Origin: Malikia spinosa
Lineage (GTDB): Bacteria; Pseudomonadota; Gammaproteobacteria; Burkholderiales; Burkholderiaceae_C
DNA: 32,380 nucleotides
Direction: 5' to 3'
NCBI RefSeq assembly: GCF_002980625.1
Contig: NZ_PVLR01000029.1
Location: forward strand, 1-32,380
A model generated the notes under the pieces. The model did no database searches. It was not told the DNA's origin and was given only the letters and a program-made list of their open reading frames with translations. Shown piece after piece: positions 1-8,532 of this stretch (within the stretch, counting starts at the first letter, position 1; the number at the start of each line of letters is the position of its first letter). A program made the translations under genes and the position numbers.

Positions 1-10
1 TCATGGCAGA

Positions 11-85
11 TCAAGTCAGGTCAGGTCAGGTCAGGTCAGGTCAGGTCAGGTCAGGTCAGGTCAGGTCAGGTCAGGTCAGGTTAGG
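11..85. repeat. TCAGG pentanucleotide microsatellite
   Basis: Thirteen perfect TCAGG units run from 16 to 80, flanked by one degenerate unit on each side (TCAAG at 11-15, TTAGG at 81-85). The stop codon of the minus-strand transglutaminase gene (TGA, plus-strand TCA at 76-78) lies inside the array. Bases 1-10 hold nothing recognisable. A diverged copy of the same array, also entered through AGATCAAGTC, lies at 9553-9599. An array this pure could change length by slippage, but because the stop codon sits in the first units read, length change should not alter the protein. Confidence 0.95.
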
Positions 86-2133
86 TTATCCGGGCGGGGG
101 ACTGCCCGCTGGGGCTGGGGCCAGTCCAGTGCGCGCGCCTGCCGGCGCAGTTCGGCCAGCGGGCGCTGGCTGGCGGGATCGTAGCGTTGGCGCTCGAGCT
201 CGAGCAGCCAGGCCTGCAGCGGCTCGAAGCGACGCTCCGCTGGCCCGTTTGCGGCCAGCAGCTGGGCCAGCTGGCGCGGCGTGGCCTGCGCCGCGACCTG
301 ATAGCCGGCCTGTTGCAGCCGGTGCCGCGCCCGTTGCAGCAGTTCGAGCCAGGGGTCGCGCGAGCGCAGGCGCCACAGCGCCCAGGCTGCCACGGTCAGG
401 CATAGCGCGGCGAGCAGCCACGATAGCAGGCGCAGCAGCTGGCTCGGGTCGGCGCCGTCGAGTCCAAGCTGTCGGAGCAGGTCGAACTGCTGCTGCTGGC
501 TGTAGTCGAGCACCCACTGTTTCCAGCGGTAGTCGAGCGCCTCCCAGACCCGGCTCAGCTGTAGCGCCAGCGAGGGACTGACCTGGATCATGGCATCGGC
601 CAGCAGTCCCGGCGCTGGGCGCAGGCGCTCGAAGGCGTCGATCCGATCCGGCTGCACGGCGGCGGTCGGGTCGACCCGGGTCCAGCCGCGCTTGGGCAGC
701 CATACCTCGGCCCAGGCATGGGCATCGCTCTGGCGCACGCTCCAGAGTCCATCGACCGGATTGCGCTCGCCGCCCTGGTAGCCCGTGACCACGCGCGCCG
801 GCACGCCCAGCGCGCGCAGCAGGATCACCGAGCTGGCCGCGATATGTTCGCAAAAGCCGGCGCGGCGGTCGAACCAGAATTCGTCAGCGCTGTCGCGACC
901 AAAGAGGCCGGGCTCCAGCGTGTAGCGGTAGCCGCCCTGGCGCAGCTGCGCCAGCACGCGCTCGACCTTTCTGATCCCCGGCTCCTGGCCCGGTTGCAGG
1001 CGCTGCTCGATTTCCTGCCGCCATTGCGCGGCCAGTGCCAGCGTGCGCGGGTTGTAGCCCGGCGGCAAGGCCAGCCATTCGTCCAGCGCCGGGCTGGCAG
1101 TCTCGGGGCCGTGGCGAAACCGTGGGTAGCTTTGCCCCTGGTAGCGCAGCAGTTCGGTCACGGGCCGCTGCGTGAGCCATTGCAGCTCGCTGCTCATCCG
1201 GGCCGGGTAGCCCGGGATCAGCGGCGCTTCGGGGCTGGCCTCGAGCAGCAGCAGCCAGGGCATGCCGCTGGGCTCTTGCGTGACCTGGTAGCGCAGCGGC
1301 TCGCCCTCGACCCGCAGTTCGGCCGCCTGCGCATCGGCCGTAGACCGGCTCGGGCGCCACTCGATGCCGTCGAACTGGCTCAGCACCGGGCCGCGGAAAT
1401 AGAGCTCCTGCTGCGCTGGTTGCGGGCCATCGAAGCGCACGCGCAGCGCGATGCGGTCGTCGAGCGCCAGCCTGGCGATCTGGCCGACCTGCATGCGTTC
1501 CGACAGGCCGCTGCGCCCGCCGAGCGCGTCGGCCGGCAGGCTCCAGAGCGGTCCCAGGCGCGGAAAGAACAGGAACAGCAGCAGCATCAGCGGCGCGCCG
1601 AGCAGCATCATCTGGCCTGCGATCCGGGCCGCCAGCGCCAGCGGCGGGTGTCCGACCGGCAGCTGGGCGTTGACCAGCGCGGTCAGCAGGCCCCATAGCG
1701 CAAGCAGCATGGCCAGCGCGGTCAGCAGCGACTGCGAGTGAAAGAACTGGCTCAGCAGCGTGAAGAAGCCGAGGAAGAACACCACCAGCGCGTCGCGTTG
1801 CGCCCGCAGCTCCAGGGTCTTGAGCGCCAGCAACAGTACGATCAGCGTCACCCCGGCTTGCTGGCCGAGCAGGGTGTGGTAATGCAGCCAGGTCGCGACC
1901 ACGATCAGCAGCAGCAGCGCGCTGCGCCAGCCTGGATGCGGCAGCGCGCGCTGGCGCAGTGCCAGCCAGCCGCGTACGAGCAGCAGCGCCAGGCCGAGCG
2001 CGCTGCTCCAGCCCGGCAGGTAGGGGGCCTGCAGCAGCAGCACCCAGGCCACCACGGCCAGCAGGAACAGGGTGTCGCGCGTCTCGCGCGGCAGTTGGGC
2101 CAGAGGGGCCAGCGGGCGCGCCAGCTTCAGCAC
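76..2133 (-). CDS. tgpA: TgpA-type membrane transglutaminase-like protein
   Basis: A 685-residue inner-membrane protein of the TgpA family (DUF3488 / transglutaminase core / DUF4129). The first 190 residues or so hold several hydrophobic segments. A transglutaminase-like core follows with the full Cys-His-Asp triad: C428 in GFCEH, H472 in DAHAWAEV, D488 in RVDPT. A further membrane segment (LLSWLLAALCLTVAAWALW) precedes a soluble DUF4129-like tail. The start is a GTG at 2133 that overlaps the end of the DUF58 gene by seven bases, indicating translational coupling; the open frame continues upstream only as an antisense-like Arg/Ala/Pro-rich shadow. The family in Pseudomonas is a periplasm-facing transglutaminase important for growth; the substrate is unknown. 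The MoxR-DUF58-TgpA gene order is common in Proteobacteria. The stop codon is within the TCAGG microsatellite. Confidence 0.9.
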   Translation of the reverse strand: MLKLARPLAPLAQLPRETRDTLFLLAVVAWVLLLQAPYLPGWSSALGLALLLVRGWLALRQRALPHPGWRSALLLLIVVATWLHYHTLLGQQAGVTLIVLLLALKTLELRAQRDALVVFFLGFFTLLSQFFHSQSLLTALAMLLALWGLLTALVNAQLPVGHPPLALAARIAGQMMLLGAPLMLLLFLFFPRLGPLWSLPADALGGRSGLSERMQVGQIARLALDDRIALRVRFDGPQPAQQELYFRGPVLSQFDGIEWRPSRSTADAQAAELRVEGEPLRYQVTQEPSGMPWLLLLEASPEAPLIPGYPARMSSELQWLTQRPVTELLRYQGQSYPRFRHGPETASPALDEWLALPPGYNPRTLALAAQWRQEIEQRLQPGQEPGIRKVERVLAQLRQGGYRYTLEPGLFGRDSADEFWFDRRAGFCEHIAASSVILLRALGVPARVVTGYQGGERNPVDGLWSVRQSDAHAWAEVWLPKRGWTRVDPTAAVQPDRIDAFERLRPAPGLLADAMIQVSPSLALQLSRVWEALDYRWKQWVLDYSQQQQFDLLRQLGLDGADPSQLLRLLSWLLAALCLTVAAWALWRLRSRDPWLELLQRARHRLQQAGYQVAAQATPRQLAQLLAANGPAERRFEPLQAWLLELERQRYDPASQRPLAELRRQARALDWPQPQRAVPRPDNLT

Positions 2134-3167
2134 AGCGCCAGCGCCTCCAGGCAGCGCCGCCGGTGCGCCGGTCCGTGATCGGGCGCGATCTCGAGCTGCT
2201 CCAGGCGCAGGCCGTAGTCCAGTCCCTGCGCTTCGGCGGCCAGCACCCAGGCGCACAGGCGGCTCAGGCACCGCTCGGTATCGGCCAGGCCGGTCAGGGC
2301 CGGCTCGAGCCAGCAGCGCCCGCCCGGCGGCTGGCTGAATTCGCGGCTGATCCAGGGTGCATTGCCGCTGGCGGCCTGCTGCGCGACTTTCTTCCAGGCC
2401 ACCCACTTGAGCGGGTCGCTGCGGCGCCAGGGGCGCAGGTCCTCCCATTCGTCGCTGCTGCCAGCCTGGTCGGCGCTGACCGGGCCCTCCTGCTGGCCGC
2501 TTGGGACTGGCAGCGGTGGCGCCGGGATCTCGGGGGCCGGGTAGACCAGCAGCAGCGCATCCGGGCGCCACCAGCACCAGGCACGAAAGATGCCGAGCGG
2601 AAAACGGCCCTGGATCTGCAGCGCCGGCAGCGCGTGGCGCCCGCGCCGGGGCATGGTGCAGCGCAATTGCCGCGTGGACTGGCTTTGGGCGGGCAGGTCG
2701 CACCAATCGACCGAGGTCGGGTTGCCGTGTTCGGTCATGCCGGGCCTGAGCCAGCCCAGCGCGAGGCCGTAGCGCGCGCGTCGCCCGGGGTTGTGCAGCG
2801 TGACGGCCAGCAGCGCTGCCTGGCCGGCATGGACCGGTTCGCCCGGCTGCAGCTGCAGCCGCAGGCCGTTGAGGTTGGCATGGGTCAGATGCAGCCCCAC
2901 CGCTGCGCAGCCAGCGAGCAGGAAGGTCAGCAGGTAGCCCAGATTGAGCTGGTAGTTGATGCTGCCGACCAGCATCACGAGCAGCGTCAGCGCCAGCATC
3001 AGTCCGGCGCGCGTGGGCAGGATGTAGAGGTTGCGCTGGGTCAGCTCGAGGCTGTTGCTGGTTGGCTGGCGCCGCAGCCACCAGTCCTGCCAGTGGCGCG
3101 CAGGCGGCTGTCGCCGCCGTCCGGGTCCCCGCAGCTTGATGTCGGCGGCCAGCGAGTCGGTCGGCAT
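2127..3167 (-). CDS. DUF58 domain membrane protein
   Basis: A 346-residue protein beginning MPTDSLAADIK, with ATG at 3167, eleven bases after the MoxR gene ends. Two adjacent hydrophobic segments occupy roughly residues 50-95 (LMLALTLLVMLVGSI, LGYLLTFLLAGCAAVGLHL). A soluble region follows and carries the typical DUF58 signature DEWEDLRPWRRSDPLKWVAW near residues 225-245. DUF58 proteins are partners of MoxR AAA+ ATPases and often have a vWA-like fold; their exact biochemical role is not established. The middle position in a MoxR-DUF58-transglutaminase operon, with a seven-base overlap into the next gene, suggests these three act together in envelope assembly or maintenance. The frame is open upstream into the MoxR gene, but that part is out of frame with the real MoxR protein. 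Confidence 0.88.
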   Translation of the reverse strand: MPTDSLAADIKLRGPGRRRQPPARHWQDWWLRRQPTSNSLELTQRNLYILPTRAGLMLALTLLVMLVGSINYQLNLGYLLTFLLAGCAAVGLHLTHANLNGLRLQLQPGEPVHAGQAALLAVTLHNPGRRARYGLALGWLRPGMTEHGNPTSVDWCDLPAQSQSTRQLRCTMPRRGRHALPALQIQGRFPLGIFRAWCWWRPDALLLVYPAPEIPAPPLPVPSGQQEGPVSADQAGSSDEWEDLRPWRRSDPLKWVAWKKVAQQAASGNAPWISREFSQPPGGRCWLEPALTGLADTERCLSRLCAWVLAAEAQGLDYGLRLEQLEIAPDHGPAHRRRCLEALALC

Positions 3168-3178
3168 GGCGGACCTGT

Positions 3179-4102
3179 TCAGCGCAGCGCCGTCGCTGCC
3201 AGCAGCGCCTGCACCTGCTCGATCGCCCCGCGTCCCGAGGCCGGCAGCGGCGTCAGCCGGTGTGCCGCGGTCTGCGGCAGGATGGCGGCGATGTCGTCGG
3301 GCGCCAGATAGTCCCGGCCTTCGAGCAGCGCATGGGCCTTGGCCGCGCGCAGGATCGCGAGTGCTGCGCGCGGGCTCAGGCCCTGCAGGAACCAGCGTCC
3401 GTCGCGCGTTGCCTCGACCAGGTCCTGCAGGTAGTCGAGCACCGCATCGCTGACCTGCACCGCCTGCGCCGCTGCCTGCAGCTGGGCGAACGCCGCCGCG
3501 TCGAGCAGCGCAGGCAGCGACTGCAGCAGGCCGCGCCGGTCCTGGCCGCGCAGCAGGCTGCGCTCGGCCGCCCGGTCGGGATAGCCGAGCCGGATACGCA
3601 TCAGGAAGCGGTCGAGCTGCGACTCGGGCAGCAGGTGGGTGCCGACCTGATCGTGCGGATTCTGGGTCGCGATCACGAAGAAGGGGCGCGGCAGCGGCCT
3701 GGTCTGGCCCTCGACCGAGACCTGCTGCTCCTCCATCGCCTCGAGCAGCGCGCTCTGGGTCCTGGGACTGGCGCGGTTGATCTCGTCGGCCAGCAGCAGC
3801 TGGGCGAACAGCGGCCCGGGATGGAAGACTAGGCTCTGGCTGGCGCGCTCGAAGATCGAGATCCCGAGCAGGTCGCTCGGCATCAGGTCGGAGGTGAACT
3901 GCACCCGCGAGAAGGCCAGGCCGAAGCTGCGCGCGAGCGCCTGCGCCAGCGTCGTCTTGCCCACGCCCGGCCTGTCCTCGATCAGCAGATGACCGCCCGC
4001 CAGCAGGCAGGTGACGCAATCCCTGACCTGTAAGGATTTGCCGGCCATCACCGTGTTAAGCTGACTGAGCAAAGAGGAGATCATGGTTGGAGTGGATTGC
4101 AT
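3179..4102 (-). CDS. MoxR family AAA+ ATPase
   Basis: A 307-residue cytoplasmic AAA+ ATPase of the MoxR family, thought to act as a chaperone-like activator of vWA/DUF58 partners. Visible motifs are Walker A RPGVGKTT (about 44-51), Walker B LLLADEINR (102-110), the MoxR-typical EAMEEQQVSVEG, sensor ATQNP, and the arginine-containing LDRF segment. The ATG at 4102 follows an AAGGTGGGG stretch that could serve as ribosome binding site; a second ATG at 4084 has none. It is the first gene of the operon and is divergent from the deacetylase gene with only 34 bases between start codons, so the two promoters must overlap or lie within the coding regions. Confidence 0.92.
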   Translation of the reverse strand: MQSTPTMISSLLSQLNTVMAGKSLQVRDCVTCLLAGGHLLIEDRPGVGKTTLAQALARSFGLAFSRVQFTSDLMPSDLLGISIFERASQSLVFHPGPLFAQLLLADEINRASPRTQSALLEAMEEQQVSVEGQTRPLPRPFFVIATQNPHDQVGTHLLPESQLDRFLMRIRLGYPDRAAERSLLRGQDRRGLLQSLPALLDAAAFAQLQAAAQAVQVSDAVLDYLQDLVEATRDGRWFLQGLSPRAALAILRAAKAHALLEGRDYLAPDDIAAILPQTAAHRLTPLPASGRGAIEQVQALLAATALR

Positions 4103-4136
4103 CGCATCTGCCCCACCTTAATGGAAAACGCACATC

Positions 4137-5090
4137 ATGAATGCGACAGGTTATTACACCCATCCCTTGTTCCGCAAGCACGAGATGGGGCCAGGCCATC
4201 CCGAATGCCCGCAGCGCTTGAGCGCGATCGACGACCGGCTGCTGGTCACCGGGGTGCTCGACGCGCTCGAGCAGCGCGACCCGACGCCGGCCTCGGTGGC
4301 CGAGATCGAACTGGCCCACGGCCGCATGCACATTGCTGCCATGCGCGGCCTGTGTGACTTCCTAAAGGAAGACATCCTGGCCGGCGGTCCGACCCATTAC
4401 CACGTCGATGCCGACACGGCGCTCAACGAGTACAGCTACGAGGCCGCGCTGATGTCGGCCGGCGCGGCGATCTGCGCCACCGATGCGGTGATCGCCGGTG
4501 AACTCGAGAACGCCTTCTGTGCCGTGCGCCCGCCCGGCCACCATGCCTGCCGCGACAAGGCGATGGGCTTTTGCGTCTTCAACAACGTCGCGATCGCGGC
4601 CAAGTACGCGCTCGAGCGCCATGGCCTGGAGCGGGTGGCGATCGTGGACTTCGACGTCCACCATGGCAACGGCACCGAGAACATCGTCGCCGGCGACGAC
4701 CGCATCCTGATGTGCAGCTTCTACCAGCACCCCTTCTACCCGGAAGGCGGTGCCTTGTCCGATGCGCCCAATCTGGTCAACCTGCCGGTGCCGGCCTACA
4801 CCAAGGGGCTGGAGATCCGCGAGCTGATCGAGGCCAGCTGGCTGCCGCGCCTGGAGCAGCACCAGCCGCAGCTGATCTTCATCAGTGCCGGCTTCGATGC
4901 CCACCGCGAGGACGACATGGGCCAGCTCGGCCTGGTCGAACAGGACTACGCCTGGATCACGCTCAAGCTCAAGGCCGTGGCCAAGCGCCATGCCCAGGGC
5001 CGCATCGTGAGCTGCCTCGAAGGCGGCTACGACCTGAGTTCGCTCTCGCGCAGCGTGGAGGCGCATCTGCGCGTGCTGGCCGACGTCTGA
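4137..5090 (+). CDS. HDAC-like amidohydrolase / acetylpolyamine deacetylase family
   Basis: A 317-residue zinc-dependent deacetylase of the arginase/deacetylase fold, class II histone-deacetylase-like. Expected zinc ligands are present: D173 and H175 in DFDVHHGNGT and D254 in AGFDAH. The catalytic His pair is in RPPGHHA (H135, H136) and the active-site Tyr in LEGGYD (Y298). Well-studied relatives are the Bordetella/Alcaligenes HDAH and acetylpolyamine amidohydrolases, which remove acetyl groups from small amines or lysine. Which substrate this one uses cannot be read from sequence. It is followed by an MscS gene on the same strand after 76 bases. Confidence 0.9.
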   Translation: MNATGYYTHPLFRKHEMGPGHPECPQRLSAIDDRLLVTGVLDALEQRDPTPASVAEIELAHGRMHIAAMRGLCDFLKEDILAGGPTHYHVDADTALNEYSYEAALMSAGAAICATDAVIAGELENAFCAVRPPGHHACRDKAMGFCVFNNVAIAAKYALERHGLERVAIVDFDVHHGNGTENIVAGDDRILMCSFYQHPFYPEGGALSDAPNLVNLPVPAYTKGLEIRELIEASWLPRLEQHQPQLIFISAGFDAHREDDMGQLGLVEQDYAWITLKLKAVAKRHAQGRIVSCLEGGYDLSSLSRSVEAHLRVLADV

Positions 5091-5166
5091 GGCCGTCCGG
5101 GTTGGCAAGAAGGCGCTGATTCTGTGGCAAGCTAGCGGCTTTGTTCCAACGCCGCAACCGCTTGCC

Positions 5167-6483
5167 GTGACTGCCACTCCCATCCCCATCGACGATTTCT
5201 CGCTCTGGCTGTCCTCCTTTGGCCAGCCAACCGTGCTGCTCGAGCTGGCCATCCTGGCCGGTTGCGGCCTGCTGGCCTGGGGCCTGGTGGCCTTGCTGCG
5301 CCGCGTCTTCTCGCCTGACGAAAGCCATTCGATCTGGTTCGGTCACGGCCTGGTCGATGGCGTGCTGTTCCCGACCCTGCTGCTGGGCCTGGGATTTGCC
5401 GCGCGCACGCTCTGGGCCACCAGTCATCCGGTGCATCTGCTGCGCATCGCGCTACCGGTGCTGCTGGCGCTGGTCGTGATCCGGGTCGGTGTCAAGGTGC
5501 TGCAGGTGGCCTTCCACCAAGCAGCCTGGCTGCGCCCGATCGAGCGCACCATCTCCTGGTTGGCCTGGCTCACCATGGTGCTGTGGGTCAGCGGCCTGCT
5601 GCCGGTGCTGCTCAACGAGCTCGACCAGATCCACTGGAAGATCGGCGGCAGCAAGCTCTCGGTCCGCACCCTGATCGAGGGCGTGCTGACGGCTTGCGCG
5701 GTGTTGCTGCTGACGCTCTGGATCTCGGCGGCGATCGAGTCGCGCCTGCTGCGCGCCACTTCCGGCAGTGAGCTGTCCTTGCGCAAGGCTGCCAGCAATG
5801 CGACCCGCGCGCTGCTGATGTTCGTTGGCCTGATGGTTGCGCTGACCTCGGTCGGCATCGACCTGTCGGCGCTGTCGGTGCTGGGCGGTGCGGTCGGCGT
5901 CGGTATCGGTTTCGGCTTGCAAAAGCTCGCGGCCAACTATGTCAGCGGCTTCGTGATCCTGACCGAACGCAGCATGCGCATCGGCGACATCGTGCGGGTC
6001 GACAACTTCGAGGGTCGCATCACCGACATCAGGGCCCGCTTCACCGTGATCCGTTCCGCCTCCGGCCGCGAGTCGATCGTGCCCAACGAGATCCTGATCA
6101 CGAACCGGGTCGAGAATCTCTCGCTGACCGATCCGCGCGTGTCGCAGTCGACCGTGATCAGCGTCGCCTACGACAGCGATATCGACCAGGTGGCGGCCCT
6201 GCTGGTCGAGGCCGCCGCCGCCCAGCCGCGCGTGCTGCAGGACCCGGCCCCGCTGGCTTCGCTGTCGGCGTTCGGTGCCGATGGTCTCGAGTTCACGCTC
6301 GGCTACTGGATTGCCGACCCCGAAGTCGGTACCCTGGGTCTGAAATCCGACATCAACTGCGCCATCCTGGCGGCTTTCCGCGCCCAGGGCATCGATATTC
6401 CCTTTCCGCAGCGGGTGCTGCATGTGACCGGTGCGCAACCGGCTACCCCTGTTCCCGCCGCGCCGTCCAACGCCAGGGCGTGA
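5167..6483 (+). CDS. MscS family mechanosensitive ion channel
   Basis: A 438-residue inner-membrane protein. Several hydrophobic segments fill the first 235 residues, more than the three of E. coli MscS, so it belongs to the larger MscS-like group. The pore-lining helix and beta domain are recognisable from GVGIGFGLQKLAANYVSGF (about residue 244) through GDIVRVDNFEGRITDI and VPNEILITNRVENLS; a C-terminal alpha/beta domain follows. It should release solutes on hypo-osmotic shock. The start is a GTG at 5167 with no strong ribosome binding site; no in-frame ATG lies nearby upstream before a stop, so the start is only moderately certain. Confidence 0.88.
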   Translation: MTATPIPIDDFSLWLSSFGQPTVLLELAILAGCGLLAWGLVALLRRVFSPDESHSIWFGHGLVDGVLFPTLLLGLGFAARTLWATSHPVHLLRIALPVLLALVVIRVGVKVLQVAFHQAAWLRPIERTISWLAWLTMVLWVSGLLPVLLNELDQIHWKIGGSKLSVRTLIEGVLTACAVLLLTLWISAAIESRLLRATSGSELSLRKAASNATRALLMFVGLMVALTSVGIDLSALSVLGGAVGVGIGFGLQKLAANYVSGFVILTERSMRIGDIVRVDNFEGRITDIRARFTVIRSASGRESIVPNEILITNRVENLSLTDPRVSQSTVISVAYDSDIDQVAALLVEAAAAQPRVLQDPAPLASLSAFGADGLEFTLGYWIADPEVGTLGLKSDINCAILAAFRAQGIDIPFPQRVLHVTGAQPATPVPAAPSNARA

Positions 6484-6570
6484 CAGACCTTAAAACTGGA
6501 ATAGAATTCCACTTTCGTTAGCTGTCGCTACTGGCATGGTTTCCAACTTATCCTTCAGCAGGAGTCAAAC

Positions 6571-7320
6571 ATGAAGATTCTCGTCCCCGTCAAGCGCGTG
6601 GTGGACTACAACGTCAAGGTGCGGGTCAAGGCCGACGGTACTGGCGTGGACATCGCCAACGTCAAGATGAGCATGAACCCGTTCGACGAGATCGCGATCG
6701 AGGAAGCCGTGCGCCTGAAGGAAAAGGGCGCCGCGACCGAAGTGATCGCCGTCTCCTGCGGCGTGAGCCAGTGCCAGGAAACCCTGCGCACCGCGCTGGC
6801 GATCGGTGCTGACCGGGCGATTCATGTCGAGACCGACGCCGAGCTGCAGCCGCTGGCTGTCGCCAAGCTGCTGGCCGCGCTGGTGGCCAAGGAAGCCCCG
6901 GGCCTGGTGATCCTGGGCAAGCAGGCGATCGACGACGACGCGAACCAGACCGGCCAGATGCTGGCGGCGCTGACCAATCTGCCGCAGGCGACCTTCGCCA
7001 GCAAGGTGGAAGTCGCGGCTGACCGGGTCGAGGTCACGCGCGAGATCGACGGCGGCCTGGAAGTGCTGTCCATGAGCCTGCCGGCGATCGTCACCACTGA
7101 CCTGCGCCTGAACGAGCCGCGCTACGTCACGCTGCCCAACATCATGAAGGCCAAGAAGAAGCCGCTCGAGAACGTCAAGCCGGCCGATCTGGGCGTGGAC
7201 GTGGCGCCGCGCTTGAAGACGCTGAAAGTGGCAGAGCCGGCGGGTCGCAAGGCTGGCATCAAGGTCGCCGACGTGGCGGCGCTGGTTGACAAGCTCAAGA
7301 ACGAAGCGAAAGTCATCTAA
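6571..7320 (+). CDS. etfB: Electron transfer flavoprotein beta subunit
   Basis: A 249-residue beta subunit of the heterodimeric electron transfer flavoprotein, which carries electrons from acyl-CoA and other flavin dehydrogenases to ETF-ubiquinone oxidoreductase. It starts [19 protein letters not shown], with a good ribosome binding site (GCAGGAGTC). The nucleotide-binding stretch [13 protein letters not shown] and the ETF-beta signature [18 protein letters not shown], followed by the recognition-loop region [19 protein letters not shown], are present and length is normal. A small palindrome, TGGAAT-AGA-ATTCCA at 6497-6511, lies in the 87-base upstream gap and could be a regulator site, but this is inference. 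etfA follows 193 bases downstream, an unusually long gap filled by three hairpins. Confidence 0.96.
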   Translation: MKILVPVKRVVDYNVKVRVKADGTGVDIANVKMSMNPFDEIAIEEAVRLKEKGAATEVIAVSCGVSQCQETLRTALAIGADRAIHVETDAELQPLAVAKLLAALVAKEAPGLVILGKQAIDDDANQTGQMLAALTNLPQATFASKVEVAADRVEVTREIDGGLEVLSMSLPAIVTTDLRLNEPRYVTLPNIMKAKKKPLENVKPADLGVDVAPRLKTLKVAEPAGRKAGIKVADVAALVDKLKNEAKVI

Positions 7321-7327
7321 TTTCCTT

Positions 7328-7487
7328 GGTGACAGACCAGAACCGCGCAGCGGTCTGCTCTGTCACCAACTGATTAGAGATTTGCGGGACTGACCAGGAT
7401 TTGCGCAGCAAATTTGCTCTGTCCCCCAACTGACTAGACCGAGACTTGCGGGATAGACCCTGACTGCCTACCAGTCAGCGCTGTCCC
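7328..7487 (+). repeat. Three tandem diverged hairpins between etfB and etfA
   Basis: Three repeat units of about 60 bases share their ends (GACAGACC / GACTGACC / GATAGACC at the left, CTCTGTC or GCTGTC then CCAACTGA-TAGA at the right) but differ in the middle. Each folds on itself. Unit 1 pairs GGTGACAGA (7328-7336) with TCTGTCACC (7359-7367). Unit 2 pairs GGGAC (7386-7390) with GTCCC (7421-7425) and ATTTGC (7399-7404) with GCAAAT (7408-7413). Unit 3 pairs CTGACTG (7460-7466) with CAGTCAG (7472-7478) inside an outer GGGA/TCCC. None has a T-tract, so they look like REP-type or mRNA-processing elements rather than terminators. Confidence 0.85.
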
Positions 7488-7513
7488 CCACCGAATCAAA
7501 AGGAATCCTGAAC

Positions 7514-8446
7514 ATGACAGTCCTCGTCATCGCAGAACACGACCACGGCTCGATCAAGAGCGCGACCCTCAATACCGTGACGGCTGCCGCGCAGATCGGC
7601 GGCGACGTGCATGTGCTGGTCGCAGGCCAGAATGCCGGCGCCGCTGCTGCCGCTGCGGCCCAGATCGCCGGTGTTTCCAAGGTGCTGCACGCCGACGGCG
7701 CCAGCCTGGCGCATGGCCTGGCCGAGAACGTCGCCGCGCAAGTGCTGACCATTGCAGCCGGCTACAGCCATATCCTGTTCCCGGCCACCGCGGGCGGCAA
7801 GAACGTGGCGCCGCGCGTCGCGGCCCAGCTTGATGTGGCTCAGCTCAGCGACGTGACCAAGGTCGTCTCGGCTGACACCTTCGAGCGCCCGATCTACGCC
7901 GGCAACGCCATCGCGACCGTGCAGAGCGCGGACGCGATCAAGGTGCTGACCGTGCGCGGCACGGCGTTCGACGCGGCAGCGGCACAGGGCGGCAGCGCTA
8001 GCGTTGAAGCTGTGGCAGCCGTGGCCGACAGCGGCCAGAGCGCCTGGGTACGCAGCGAAATCGCGCAGAACGACCGTCCGGAACTGACCGCAGCCAAGAT
8101 CATCGTCTCGGGCGGTCGCGCCCTGGGCAGCGCCGAGCAGTTCGATGCAGTGATCACGCCGCTGGCCGACAAGCTTGGTGCAGCCATCGGTGCTTCCCGC
8201 GCGGCAGTCGATGCCGGCTACGCCGCCAACGACCTGCAAGTCGGCCAGACCGGCAAGATCGTCGCGCCGCAGCTGTATGTTGCGGTCGGCATCTCGGGTG
8301 CGATCCAGCATCTGGCCGGCATGAAGGACTCCAAGGTGATCGTGGCGATCAACAAGGACGCCGAGGCACCGATCTTCTCGGTCGCCGACTACGGGCTGGA
8401 AGCCGACCTGTTCACGGCCGTGCCGGAGCTGGTCAAGGCGCTGTAA
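7514..8446 (+). CDS. etfA: Electron transfer flavoprotein alpha subunit
   Basis: A 310-residue alpha subunit, partner of etfB. It begins [22 protein letters not shown], with ribosome binding site AAAAGGAATCC. The C-terminal FAD-binding domain is complete: [12 protein letters not shown] (about 196), [30 protein letters not shown], then the ETF-alpha signature [14 protein letters not shown] and [20 protein letters not shown]. Length is normal. It lies on the same strand as etfB, probably co-transcribed through the hairpin array. No ETF-linked dehydrogenase is next to it, as is usual when etfBA serve many pathways. Confidence 0.96.
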   Translation: MTVLVIAEHDHGSIKSATLNTVTAAAQIGGDVHVLVAGQNAGAAAAAAAQIAGVSKVLHADGASLAHGLAENVAAQVLTIAAGYSHILFPATAGGKNVAPRVAAQLDVAQLSDVTKVVSADTFERPIYAGNAIATVQSADAIKVLTVRGTAFDAAAAQGGSASVEAVAAVADSGQSAWVRSEIAQNDRPELTAAKIIVSGGRALGSAEQFDAVITPLADKLGAAIGASRAAVDAGYAANDLQVGQTGKIVAPQLYVAVGISGAIQHLAGMKDSKVIVAINKDAEAPIFSVADYGLEADLFTAVPELVKAL

Positions 8447-8469
8447 CCCTGTAATGCTGCAAGCGCCGG

Positions 8470-8492
8470 TTCGGACTGCGCGGCAGTCCGAA
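8470..8492. terminator. Stem-loop after etfA
   Basis: A perfect nine-base stem, TTCGGACTG (8470-8478) and CAGTCCGAA (8484-8492), with loop CGCGG. It sits 23 bases after the etfA stop, between convergent etfA and miaA, and could end transcription from either side. There is no T-tract, so intrinsic termination is uncertain. Confidence 0.5.
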
Positions 8493-8532
8493 TCAGGCGG
8501 CTTCAGGCCATCTCAGGCCGTTTCAGGCCGCA
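8493..8532. repeat. Four TCAGGC units with exact 10-base period
   Basis: TCAGGC begins at 8493, 8503, 8513 and 8523, an exact ten-base spacing, with variable last four bases. The miaA stop codon (plus-strand TCA 8513-8515) is the start of the third unit. This resembles the TCAGG arrays at the ends of the transglutaminase and MFS genes. Confidence 0.75.

Noticed and set aside
3-581. A 192-residue frame with SGQVR repeats across the microsatellite
   Set aside because: The repeat peptide is a by-product of the 5-base array, and the remainder is antisense to the clearly coding tgpA gene.
7328-7487. The etf repeats as a CRISPR array
   Set aside because: Units are diverged, self-complementary in the variable part, and there are no identical repeats with unique spacers or cas genes.
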